NCBI GenBank assembly: GCA_016801885.1
Contig: CM028900.1
Coordinates: 5,859,501-5,923,500, forward strand
Direction: 5' to 3'
DNA from: Toxotes chatareus
Lineage: Eukaryota; Chordata; Actinopteri; Toxotidae
Length of the DNA: 64,000 bases
Shown here piece after piece: positions 1 to 12,800 of the stretch. The translations under genes were made by a program, and so were the position numbers. Under the pieces are notes generated by a model. It was not told the DNA's origin. It saw only the letters and a list, made by a program, of their open reading frames with translations, and did not search any database. Every line of letters starts with the position of its first letter. Positions within the stretch are counted from its first letter, which is position 1.

Positions 1-127
1 ATGCAGTTTCTGAGAGTTGTTAAGTGTCAAAGCCTGTTTGAAACAACATCTGTTCCTCTGTGGCTTTATTTCTCCTCCCCATCGGCTCATACAGGTGTCT
101 GCACAAAGCCTCTGCCCTGCTGAGCAG

Positions 128-147
128 ACACACACACACACACACAA
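128..147. repeat. (CA)n microsatellite
   Basis: About nine CA units. Confidence 0.9.
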
Positions 148-1115
148 ATTTGCCTCTCTTTTGATAACACAGTGACAAATGTTTAATTGTAATTGGTTTA
201 ATCTCTCATGAATCATTTATCGTTATCAGTTGTATTTGGGTTTTAGTTTATTGTCTTGACATTTAAATTTTCCAGCAGGGGTGGAGTTACACTGACATCA
301 GGTGATAAATGAACTCAGCTCTATTTAAATACAGTCTGTTCTTCCATGGAAATAACCCGGCACCATTCTGTCCACTGATTTAAAAGCCAGTCTGTATGGC
401 CTCCATGTTCCTCTGTACTTAACTCTGCAGGTATATTTATATAACACTGATGTAAACAAACTTCATCAGCAGTCAATTACAAGCCTGTGACTGTGGCACA
501 ATTCATCAATTAATTTATATTTAATTGAAATTAATATATATTATTAATTTATATTAAAAAAAATTAGATGGTCATGGTATTGGATGGTGAAATCCTTAGA
601 TTATCTTGTTTTGCATGCTAGTTAAAGTTTTGGATCTTTTCGAATGAGACCAAGAAATTTACTGCACATCCAAATGAACAAGTAAAACATGGAGTTTTAT
701 GATTTTTCTTAAATATTCATAAGCTTATGGAGAGTTTGGTTGGCAGCAAGTCAGACTTTTTAGGCTGTTGTGGTTCTGCTTGGGGAATCTGGATTCATAA
801 TCTTAGTAGTTTAAAGGTCCTGCCTGTGAACTTCCAAAAAACTAATTAATACAGTTTTTTTTGTAGACTTCAGTGATTCCCTGTTTGATCTGTGTGAAAG
901 TCTGGTGAAGAAACTGTTTTCTGTTTAATTACAATTGATTAAAAAAAGCACACATTTTAATAAGGATTTGAGTAGAAAAACAGTGAATTTGCCCTTTAAC
1001 ACTGACAAAAGCACACAGACAATCTGCTCGGCTCAAATCTGCTGAAAGCTTCAACATGGCCAAACGAGCCTCTGAACAACCAGGTCACTGGGAACACTGG
1101 GGCCCAATGGGAGGG

Positions 1116-1120
1116 GTGTG

Positions 1121-1151
<31 letters not shown>
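1116..1151. repeat. (GTGC)n microsatellite
   Basis: About eight TGCG tetranucleotide units, preceded by a short GT run. Frames crossing it are spurious. Confidence 0.9.
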
Positions 1152-2766
1152 ATGTGTCAAAATCATACACTCTCCTCTCATGTAGGGAGAGCGGAGGCCC
1201 GGTCCCCCCCCCCGTTGTCCACCTCCCTCCTCCCTCCTCTCTTTTTCTTTCCTCCGTCCTCTTTTCCTCCTTAAACTGTCTTTTGTTTTCATTTTCATTG
1301 GCATTTCTGCTCCGTCGTTGTTCGGGCCCTAAATGAGTCTTGACTGGCCCGCGGGCCACTGGAGAAGCACAAAGGACTTCGTTCTACTCGCTACAGTTGA
1401 TCCATTGTGGGCGTCCCACAATGCACTAATTGGCGATGACAATTAAGCGCGGTCGACACTCAGCTTCAATTTGCCTGCTGCTCGACATACATCACAGGCA
1501 AATGATTCAGCCTCTGAGCTCCCTGCTCTCTCAGACAATATGCATATTCACTCAGGCAGGTGAACTCGTTTGGAAGTTCATTCTTGACCTCGGAACCAGT
1601 AGTCGACAAAACGGTCGAACCACGAGGTCCAGTGGCTATCATGCAGGTTTCAATCATGTCACACCATCTTCCTCAGGAGGTGGACTTCATCTAGCTGTCA
1701 TGTTGGTTCGAGAAGAAGACCTTAAAGTGATCAGAAAACTGTAAACAGGCTCTAAAATTCCCTGACAATTGGTAAAACTTGTTGAGGGATGTTGTGTGAT
1801 ATGATCAGTGTTGGAACAAGCTCTATTAAGTAAAAGCACCGATACAACAATGTAAAAATGTCCCATCACATGTAAAAATATATAGATTTAACCACATTAG
1901 ACATTTAGACCTTTATGCAACTTTGGACTGATCCCTCATTGTGTAACATCTGTTCCAAACTCTTATAGGCCAAACCACATTAAGACTGTAATGTTACCAA
2001 ATCATGGGACATTTTAACATGTGTGTGCCTCAGTGATGGTATTATTCTAACAGGCCGTTTACCTTTGTTACAGGTCTGTAAATGAAGAGGCTTCAGAATG
2101 GATTCAAACCTTTGACGAGCATGGCTGGTTGATGTGAGACGTCAGGGTGTGCTACACGTCCAGCCTGTTTTAACTGTGGATGTTAAGGTCAGTAATTTGC
2201 TTTCTTTCAGTTCTGGTAGGGATTTTTCCTCCGTCTGCATGTGAATGACGCGTCTGGTCTTTTACAATTGATAAAACAGAGTAGTAAATGGAGTTTGCCA
2301 AGGTGTTGCAGAATTGTAGATGTTCCAATTTTACTTTGTAGGACTTCCTGTCCATGTTGAGGCTAAATTGAGATTAAAAGTTCACTCTTGCTCTTACACC
2401 TACAATTTTGCGCTGTTATCTTTGCATTTGTTGTCAGCTCAAGTTCATCCCAATCTTTTACTGTGAAAAAATAAAAAGGTTCAAACATAGATATGAACTA
2501 CAAATCACTCCTGCAGGATAATGCCTTTATCTACTGTCCATTCATATGCACAATATGTTCACTGATATATGTATTGCAAAACCACTTGTAGCGCTGTTAG
2601 CTCAATGATGCAAGCAAACATCACTGTGTATATTTAGCTCCACAACTATTTAACTAAAATAATCCTACAAAAAAAAGAAAGAAAGAAAAAGAAATGTAAA
2701 CCAAAGAAATATGGTACATGTTACTCCACACAGGATTCAAACACTTTCACTTTTAAGAAGTTTGTC

Positions 2767-2772
2767 TTTATT
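2767..2772 (-). terminator. Candidate plekhm3 distal poly(A) signal AATAAA
   Basis: In minus sense the context is CCAATAAAGACAAACTTC. It is the most convincing signal at the left end of the AT-rich downstream region. Several other TTTATT hexamers occur between here and the stop codon, so the choice is tentative. Confidence 0.3.
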
Positions 2773-5700
2773 GGCATCGGTGGCTAGCGCACAAATTTGA
2801 AACAAAACCAGACATGAGGAAGGGCTGATTAACCCAAAAATCAACTCCCTGTACTTGCATAAGAGTCTGTCTGCCAAAATAAAAACAATGATTTAAAGAA
2901 AATAATAATAACTTGAAAAGTGCAAAAGAGAGAAGAGTTTCAATCACTTTATTCTGCTTAAATACTGTACAATATATTCTTCTCCAAGCGCGTCAAGTAA
3001 AACATACTGCGAGGATCTTAATGTGCCTGCAACGTAAAGAACATTTCCTGCCCTGTACTCATATAATTTGTAAACAAAGTACAATGTACTCATCCTGAAA
3101 ACACTGACAATCATTTTTAGTCATTAAATGGCCTAAAGATTTCAACTTGCAAGTTAAAGTTTAGTCAGAACTGTGCACTGTCACTGCGATGAAAAGATAA
3201 CAGAGCTTAACATCAAGGTTAAACACCACAGCTTTCTGCAGCTGGAAAATATCATACATAACAAATTCCCAGATTTTATACTATGTTCAAACATTAAAAA
3301 AAAGACAAAATATGGATGGATGAACAGACAAACTGCATAAAACAAGCAAAGAAATTAATTCAAGTTTTAAAGTGATCAGTTGCTACATAAAGACAAACTA
3401 CACAACCTGGCAGATATTGGGAGTATGTTTGTTTTTGGCAATTTGTGCACACAAATGAGTAATTCATGCTCTCTAATAAAAATCAGTATAGTAAAGCAAT
3501 AGGAAGTATTTGTCCTCAGCAGTTTGGAACTGTGTGTTCAGTTCAGTACGCAGTACTCCTGGTACTGGAGTGTCAGCGCTCCATTTTAGGCCTATGCAGA
3601 ACCCTAATCTGTGTGCACAAATAAAATAAAATAAAATAATGTAAACAAATGTAAAAATGTAAACAATGTAAACAAATGAAAAGCTTGATTTTTAAAACAC
3701 AGCAACCAAAAAACCAAAAACAAAATACATATCAAAAATACTTCATTAAAGGCTTTTCACCTTTTCACTAGTTTTTTTTATGCAGCAGGCACAATCAGCC
3801 AGCAATAACTTAAACACTGCACTTTCAGTTTCACCTGACATGGCTGCAGGTTTGTCTTTAAAACAAAGTAAAAATAAAAAGAAATTTACTTCAGCTGTCA
3901 CATCAGTGCACTTTTCCTGCCATACTTTAAAACATACTTTAAACTACTGTTTGTTTTTTTGTCTCAATCTACAAGTCTACAAGCGTCATAAACATGAATA
4001 ACTGTCAGTCTGATCTCTGCTTTTCACAAAAATACATATTTCCAAAGAAACCCGTAGCTAGGGTTTGCCAGTCAGGCGCTGATTACAACAATGTATTCAC
4101 ATGTAAATTTCCTTAAAAGTTAAAGTTTTTATTGCTCAAAAAGATGAAAAAAAGAGGAGAATGAACCTCAGAGTTTAGTGAACAGCAAGGAATTAACACT
4201 GAAATTAACATGAGATCAGTTTATCAGAAAAGAAAAACGTAGCCAAAGGGAGAAGCAGCAGCTGCATTTCCATCCAAGATATTACAAGTTATGGCCTGTT
4301 GAACTTTAAAGCTCCAGTCTGTGAATTTGTTATGATTCCCAAAATTCCAGCAGAAAGTTTTTTGTTGATATTTTGGAAACTCAAAACAATAAATTTTGTG
4401 AATTTGCAGACACAGTAATAAAATTCCAGTTTGTAGCTTTAAGAGATGAATGAAGGCAATGTTTACTTTCCTTCTCTCTCTTGTTTGTAGAAACTGTAAA
4501 AAAATTAAAGAATAGAAACAAAAATTTAAAAAATTGTTTGTTTCATCATTTTATTTCATTTTCATACAGTATAAACAAATATAAATACTAATAGAAGTCA
4601 AAATGATTAGACTCTAAGTTTAAAAAACGTTTCTGAAATCCATTTTCCTTCTGTTTTTTTGGGTTTTACAAGAATCCGATCAAATCACTTTTAACTGATG
4701 TTTATTTTTCCAAAATTTCATTCAAATCTAAGTAAAATTTGCCTTAAAAGTGGATGGAAACGTAGCTGCTGCAACAAATAAAAAAAAAGGTAAACAAAAG
4801 TGTTTCCCGACCTTTACACGTGAAAGCAATGGGTTATAAAGGCCATCTAGGTTGCATAGAGATACTAAAAGCTAAAGCTGCTATCATGTTCGATAGGTTC
4901 TGCATGAATAAAGCACAGCAGGAGCAGAATCACAGAGGAAGAGAGAAGGGAAAAGGCAACAATGAAAGAGAAGTTACAGTATATTATTGCCCCTGGTATT
5001 TTACAGTTAGACCAATAGAGAGAAGAAAATGTGCTCAGACAGTGTGACAGAGTCCTTTTTAAATTAAAGTCTCTTTACTTTTTACATTTACACAAAGGAA
5101 CACTGATAAAAGTGAGCTGACAAACGTCTTTCATTCCACATCCACAGGTTAAATAAGAGAATGAGATGTGATAAAAGAGGGAGAGAGAAAGAACAGAGGG
5201 ATTTTTATATTTCAAACACAGCTATCATTTTAAAATGTTATGATTATTGTTATTGTCATTATTTGGTAAAACATTCCAATGGATTCTAATGGTTCCAGTT
5301 AAATCCCAAATAAGCTCAAAATCTGTTCAAATACTCCCCTCAGAGATTTGACTATGATTGTAAAACATTTGTATTTTTGATTCTCCACAAGCAGCAGCAG
5401 CTGTGAACAGTTTGGATTTAGTCAGTCGAAAAAAATTAAATTTTCTTCTGCTGGGATGCAAATATATTCATTTTATTGTGACATAAGACAAGACAAATCT
5501 GAAAATGTTTTCTATTTTTTCTCATAAAAATAACTCTGATTCTAGGGTGGGTTTGCATTTTTCCATATCTGAAAACAATACTCACATACCCATATGTATG
5601 TTTTTGCTCGCTGTAATCATCCCTCCTGTTCATACTGGCCGTTAGAAGATGTATTTTTATGCAAATTCAAAGCAAGTCATGGGGGACAAAATCCACAGCC

Positions 5701-6020
5701 TTCGCTCTGTACAGGTTTCCATCCAAATGTTGCACAAATTGTTGCTGAATTATGAGAAATCCAGCAGAAGAGAATGTGAATTAATGCATGATTCCTAATA
5801 TGTGAATATTAGGAGCCAAGTGTAAAAATATTTTTTGCGATTTATTCATTTATTTATTTATTTTTTAAATATCTAAGGTTTCCCCTTTTTTAAATATTGG
5901 ATTCCACTGTCATAACCGACATGAATCCAAATTGACAACAGCTGCTGTTCTCTCCAAAGAACCAAACTACAAATATTTGACAGGTACATTTGAAAGCGAC
6001 AGTATGTGAGAGTCTGAGCA

Positions 6021-6228
6021 GGGGTGCAACTAATGATTATTTTCATTATAGATGAATCAGCTTTTTCTCAAGTAATAATTTAGTCTGTAAGCAAAGACAA
6101 GGTGACGTTTCCACTTTCCTTATTTTGTTAGTCCAAAAACAAAAGGAACAAATCTTCACATTTGAGAAGCTGGAACCAGAGAATGTTTTGCTTTTATGAT
6201 AAACGATTAATTGATTGCCAATTAATCT
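6021..6228. mobile_element. hAT-type MITE fragment (gggctgcaac family)
   Basis: GGGGTGCAACTAATGATTAT at one end, GAGAAGCTGGAACCAGAGAA inside and AACGATTAATTGATTGCC at the other end match a very common percomorph element. It lies in the probable plekhm3 3' UTR. Confidence 0.65.
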
Positions 6229-6691
6229 GTAATTTTCTGTCTTTTGACAAAGTGTTTCCTCGTTTTGGCAGGTGGAAGACGTTGGCTACAATAAACCGCC
6301 GCAGTGTTCCAACTATCAGTTTGAAGTTCTCCCGTTAAACAGCTGTGATTTTACGTGTTTACGTTCTGGAATAAAAAACAGATGAAGGTAGTGATGTGGT
6401 GGAGGGATGAAGGTGGTGGAGGATGACTCTGACGTGAAGACGTTTGACTACAAAATACAAGTAATTCAGTCTGTAGAGCCTGGTGCAGCAGTTCTTCAGT
6501 TGGTTTTCTCCCTGCTCTTGACAGTAGGACTCAGGTGAGTGTGCGTTAAACACACACACACACAAACCTGGCGATGAATAAAATTCTCCGAGCTCAGCTC
6601 AACCAAAACTGTCACAGAATTTGTCCTGGAAACACACAAATCAGAAAAAAATAGGCACTTTGTCCAGAGTTGTGGCCTTGCAGCGCCTTAA

Positions 6692-6697
6692 TTTATT
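6692..6697 (-). terminator. Candidate plekhm3 proximal poly(A) signal
   Basis: TTTATT on the plus strand (AATAAA in transcript sense) lies only about 35 nt after the stop codon, flanked by CA-rich sequence. If used it would give an extremely short 3' UTR. Confidence 0.2.
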
Positions 6698-6731
6698 TTT
6701 GTGTGCCTCTGTGTGTGTTTGTGTGTGTGTT

Positions 6732-6894
6732 TCAGGTGTCTTGGTAGGGTAGGTGAAAACAACCGGGGCTGTCGTCATCAGGTGACCAGAAGGAGGACGG
6801 CCTCTTGTGGTGGAGTTCTCTGCGAACACAGCGAGGACACGGCTGAGCTTTCTGTCGACATTCTGCGTGGAAAACGGCGCCACAGCCATCACAC
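6732..6894 (-). CDS. plekhm3: plekhm3 terminal coding exon 7
   Basis: The acceptor TTTGCAG ends at 6895 and completes R732. The exon encodes CDGCGAVFHAEC, then QPCPRCVRREL, and ends CFHLPYQDT with a TGA at 6734-6732. C733, C736, H741, C744, C751 and C754 complete the zinc domain. After SFW the tail is about 17 residues, against about 23 in the human protein as I recall it, although the last residues (YQDT versus YQNT) still align. A CA-rich stretch follows the stop codon immediately. Confidence 0.94.
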
Positions 6895-9800
6895 CTGCAA
6901 ACACACAACACGACCAGAACCACAAGGGTCATTGCGTCACAAACACCAGTGTTACTTCTGTCAACAAAAACTTTAAAGAAAAATGTTCACTGAGACTAAA
7001 ACTAAAAACTAAATTCATCTACAGTTATTTGAGAATGAGACAAGAAGCAGCAACAAAACAGCTGAGACAAACTACAAAAACATGCAGGCAGCACGACAAC
7101 ATTTAAAAAAAAAAAGTGAGCTGATGTAACAGGAGTGGTGGATGCAGAGGTTTCAGTCAGAATTTGGATATCTGCCAATACCAATACTATTCTGATGCCA
7201 GAGCTCTGTTAGCTTTAATATTATTATTATCATTATTGTTGATTTTAAATGATGCTGTGAAAAATTTTCTCCACAGGCAAGTATGATTTGTACGAATGGA
7301 TGCATGTATGTCCCAAAAGGCAACTTGATGTAAGTATAAGGTCAGAAAAACAGGAAATCCTGTTAACAGTCAATATTTATTAAATTCAAGAGATACCCAT
7401 AAAGGATAATCTTCTTTTAGACTACCCCTCTCCAAATAAAATTAAAATAAAAGGACTACTTGATCAGATCAGCACAAATTAAGTATACTGGCTCTTGTAG
7501 TAGCAACAAATCAAGGTTTTTCAAATCTCAAATATCCCGAGGGGCGGAAGAAGAGATGGGAATTCTGGCTCTTTGTAGAGAACTGACTCTTTTGGCTCAG
7601 CTCACTAAAAAGAGCCGGCTCCTTGAGCTCCCAAGCGGATTTTCAGATTGTTTTGTTGATTAAATTAAAAGACATTTTGAGGCCATACTAACGTATGAAA
7701 CTTTTGGACCTGTTTTGAAGCCTTAATATACTATGACCTTTTTTTGGCACGTTTTGAGGCCATACTAAAGTATGACTTTTTTTGGTCTATTTTGAGGCCT
7801 TGACCATGACCATTTTGAAGACATGTTGAGGTCTTACAAAAAAATGACAATTTATGGCATTATTTGAAAAGTTACAGCCGTATGACGTTTTTTATGACAT
7901 TTTGAGGTCTTAGAAAAAAATGACTTATTTGGGCATTTTTTGACACCTTAAGATAGTATGTCGTTTTTCATGACATTTCGTGACCAAAAAAATTTTTGAC
8001 TTTTTTTGGACAATTTTGACGCCCTACTATACTATGACGCTTTTTATGACATTTTGAGGTAAAAAAAATTTTCGGCCGATTTTGACGCCTTACGATACTA
8101 TGACGTTTTTTATAACATTTTGAGGTCAAAAAAAAATTGTTGACTTTTTTCGGCCGATTTTGACGCCTTACTATACTATGACGTTTTTTATGACATTTTG
8201 AGGTTAAATTTTTTTTTGACTTTTTTGGGCCGATTTTGACGCCTTACTATACTATGGCGTTTTTTATGACATTTTGAGGTCAAAAATTTTTTTGACTTTT
8301 TTCGGCCGATTTTGACGCCTTACTATACTATGACGTTTTTTATGACATTTTGAGGTCAAAAATTTTTTGACTTTTTTGGGCTGATTTTGACGCCTTACTA
8401 TACTATGACATTTTTTTTGACATTTTGAGGTCAAAATTTTTTTTGACTTTTTTGGGCCGATTTTGACGCCTTACTATATTATGACGTTTTTTGACATTTT
8501 GACGTCAAATTTTTTTTTGACTTTTTTCAACCGATTTTGACACCACCTGATGTGTATGACGTTTTTTATGACATTTTGAGGTCAAAATTTTTTTTGACTT
8601 TTTTGGGCCGATTTTGACGTTTTTTTATGACATTTTGAGGTCAAAATTTTTTTTGACTTTTTTCGGCCGATTTTGACGCCTTACTATACTATGACGTTTT
8701 TTATGACATTTTGAGGTCAAATTTTTTTTTGACTTTTTTGGGCCGATTTTGACGCCTTACTATACTATGACGTTTTTTATGACATTTTGAGGTCAAATTT
8801 TTTTTGACTTTTTTGGGCCGATTTTGACGCCTTACTATACTATGACGTTTTTTATGACATTTTGAGGTCAAAAATTTTTTGACTTTTTTGGGCCGATTTT
8901 GACGCCTTACTATACTATGACGTTTTTTATGACATTTTGAGGTCAAAAATTTTTTGACTTTTTTGGGCTGATTTTGACGCCTTACTATACTATGACATTT
9001 TTTTTGACATTTTGAGGTCAAAATTTTTTTTGACTTTTTTGGGCCGATTTTGACGCCTACTATATTATATTATGCGTTTTTCGATGACATTTTGACGTCC
9101 AAATTTTTTTGACTTTTTTCAACCGATTTTGACACCACCTGATGTGTATGACGTTTTTTATGACATTTTGAGGTCAAAATTTTTTTTGACTTTTTTGGGC
9201 CGATTTTGACGTTTTTTTATGACATTTTGAGGTCAAAATTTTTTTTGACTTTTTTCGCCGATTTTGACGCCTTACTATACTATGATGTTTTTTATGACAT
9301 TTTTGAGGTCAAATTTTTTTTGACTTTTTTCGGCCGATTTTGACCTTTACTATACTATGACGTTTTTTTGACATTTGAGGTCAAAAATTTTTTTTTTTTG
9401 ATTTTTTCAAGGTCTGAGGTCAAAAATTTTTTGACTTTTTTGGGCTGATTTTGACGCCTTACTATACTATGACATTTTTTTTGACATTTTGAGGTCAAAA
9501 TTTTTTTTGACTTTTTTGGGCCGATTTTGACGCCTTACTATATTATGACGTTTTTCGACATTTTGACGTCAAATTTTTTTTTGACTTTTTTCAACCGATT
9601 TTGACACCACCTGATGTGTATGACGTTTTTTATGACATTTTGAGGTCAAAATTTTTTTTGACTTTTTTGGGCCGATTTTGACGTTTTTTTATGACATTTT
9701 GAGGTCAAAAATTTTTTTGACTTTTTTCGGCCGATTTTGACGCCTTACTATACTATGATGTTTTTTATGACATTTTGAGGTCAAATTTTTTTTTGACTTT

Positions 9801-12800
9801 TTTCGGCCGATTTTGACGCTTACTTACTATACTATGACGTCGCTTTTTAATGACATTTTGAGGTCAAAATACTATGGCGTTTTTTTGACTTTTTTTCGCC
9901 GATTTTGACGATTTTTTACTATACTATGACGTTTTTTTTGACATTTTGAGGTCAAAAAATTTTTTGACTTTTTTGGGCCGATTTTGACGCCTTACTATAC
10001 TATGACGCGTTTTTTATGACATTTTGAGGTCAAAAAAATTTTTTTGACTTTTTTTGTCCCGATTTTGACGCCTTTACTATACTATGACGTTTTTTATGAC
10101 ATTTTGAGGTCAAAAAATTTTTTTGACTTTTTCGGCCAATTTTGACGCCTTACTATACTATGACGTTTTTTATGACATTTTGAGGTCAAAATTTTTTTTT
10201 TTGACTTTTTTCATACCGATTTTGACACCACTATACTATGACGTTTTTTATGACATTTTGAGGTCAAAAAATTTTTTGACTTTTTTGGGCCGATTTTGGC
10301 GCCTTACTATACTATGGCGTTTTTTATGACATTTTGAGGTCAAAAAAATTTTTTGACTTTTTTGGGCGATTTTTTGACGCCTTACTATACTATGCGCGTT
10401 TTTTATGACATTTTGAGGTCAAAAAAATTTTTGACTTTTTTGGGCGATTTTGACGCCTTACTATACTATGGCGCGTTTTTTTATGACATTTTGAGGTCAA
10501 AAAATTTTTGACTTTTTTCGGCCGATTTTGACGCCTTTACTATACTATGACGTTTTTTTTTTTTGACATTTTGAGGTCAAAAAATTTTTTGGCGTTTTTT
10601 GGCCGATTTTGACGCCTTACTATACTATGACGTTTTTTATGACATTTTGAGGTCAAAAAATTTCTGACTTTTTGGGCCGATTTTGACGCTTTTACTATAC
10701 TATGGCGTTTTTATGACATTTTGAGGTCAAAAAAATTTTTGACTTTTTTTGGGCCGATTTTGACGCCTTACTATACTATGACGTTTTTATGACATTTTGA
10801 GGTCAAAATTTTTTTGACTTTTTTTTTTTTTGGCGATTTTGACTATACTTTTTATATACTGAGGTCAAAATTTTTTATGACATTTTGAGGTCAAAATATT
10901 TTTGACTTTTTTGAATTTGATTTCGCCTTATTTTATACTACTATACTATTTTTATGACATTTTGAGGTCAAAAATTTTTTTGACTTTTTTGGGCCGATTT
11001 TGACGCCTTACTATACTATGACGTTTTTTATGACATTTTGAGGTCAAAATTTTTTTTGACTTTTTTGGGCCGATTTTGACGCCTTACTATACTATGACGT
11101 TTTTTTATGACATTTTGAGGTCAAAAAATTTTTTGACTTTTTTTTGGCCGATTTTGACGCCTTACTATACTATGACGTTTTTTATGACATTTTGAGGTCA
11201 AAAAATTTTTTTGACTTTTTTGGCCGATTTTGACGCCTTTTACTATACTATGACGCAAAATTTTTTATGACATTTTGAGGTCAAAATTTTTTTGACTTTT
11301 GAGGGCCGATTTTGACTTTTTGGCTTTACTATACTATGACGTTTTTTTATGACATTTTGAGGTCAAAATTTTTTTTGACTTTTTTGGGCCGATTTTGACG
11401 CCTTACTATACTATGACGTTTTTTATGACATTTTGAGGTCAAAATTTTTTTGACTTTTTTGGGCCGATTTTGACGCCTTACTATACTATGACGTTTTTTA
11501 TGACATTTTGAGGTCAAAACGTTTTTTTTTTTTGAGGTCAAAATAATTTTTTTTTTGGGCCGATTTTGACGCCTTACTATACTATGACGTTTTTTATGAC
11601 ATTTTGAGGTCAAAAAATTTTTTTTGACTTTTTGGGCCGATTTTGACGCCTTACTATACTAGCGTTTTTTATGACATTTTGAGGTCAAAAATTTTTTTGA
11701 CTTTTTGGGCGATTTTGACGCCTTTACTATACTATGACGCTTTTTTTATGACATTTTGAGGTCAAAAAATTTTTTTAACTTTTTTGGCCGATTTTGACGC
11801 CTTACTATACTATGACGTTTTTTATGACATTTTGAGGTCAAAAAAATTTTTTTGACTTTTTGGGCGATTTTGGCCTTACTATACTATACTATGACGTTTT
11901 TATGACATTTTGAGGTCAAAATTTTTTTGACTTTTTGGGCCGATTTTGACGCCTTACTATACTATGACGTTTTTTATGACATTTTGAGGTCAAAAAATTT
12001 TTTGACTTTTTTGGGCCGATTTTGACGCCTTACTATACTATGACGTTTTTTATGACATTTTGAGGTCAAAATTTTTTTTTTTTTTGGCCGATTTTGACGC
12101 CTTACTATACTATGGCGTTTTTTATGACATTTTGAGGTCAAAATTTTTTTGACTTTTTTTTTGGGCGATTTTGACGCCTTACTATACTATGACGTTTTTT
12201 ATGACATTTTGAGGTCAAAATTTTTTTGACTTTTTTGGGCGATTTTGACGCCTTACTATACTATGACGTTTTTTATGACATTTTGAGGTCAAAATTTTTG
12301 ACTTTTTTGATTTTGGCCTTTTTTATGACGTTTTTATGACATTTTGAGGTCAAAAATTTTTTGACTTTTGGGCGATTTTGACGCTATACTATACTATGAC
12401 GTTTTTTATGACATTTTGAGGTCAAAAATTTTTTGACTTTTTGGGCCGATTTTGACGCCTTACTACTATACTATAGCGTTTTTTATGACATTTTGAGGTC
12501 AAAATTTTTTGACTTTTGGCCGATTTTGACGCCTTTACTATACTATGACGTTTTTTATGACATTTTGAGGTCAAAAAATTTTTTGACTTTTTGGGCGATT
12601 TTGACGCCTTACTATACTATAGCGTTTTTTATGACATTTTGAGGTCAAAAAAAATTTTTGACTTTTTTGGCCGATTTTGACGCCTTTACTATACTATGAC
12701 GTTTTTTATGACATTTTGAGGTCAAAAATTTTTTTGACTTTTTGGGCGATTTTGACGCCTTACTATACTATGGACGTTTTTTTTATGACATTTTGAGGTC

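Larger units (their letters stand above)
1..2766. other. Intergenic region left of plekhm3
   Basis: No coding exons recognised. It contains an AT-rich stretch (510-560), two microsatellites and one GC-richer, motif-dense non-repetitive block (1330-1690). Confidence 0.6.
2767..6731 (-). other. plekhm3: Probable plekhm3 3' untranslated region
   Basis: No coding sequence is visible downstream of the plekhm3 stop. The sequence is AT-rich, low in repeats apart from one MITE-like fragment (6021-6228), and reaches a canonical poly(A) signal at 2772-2767. Mammalian PLEKHM3 has a multi-kilobase 3' UTR, so this length is plausible. An earlier signal (TTTATT on the plus strand at 6692-6697) could give a very short alternative end. 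Confidence 0.4.

Noticed and set aside
996..1359. Overlapping frames on both strands with Ala-Arg-Thr-His or Cys-Val-Arg-Ala repeats
   Set aside because: They are translations of the (GTGC)n microsatellite.
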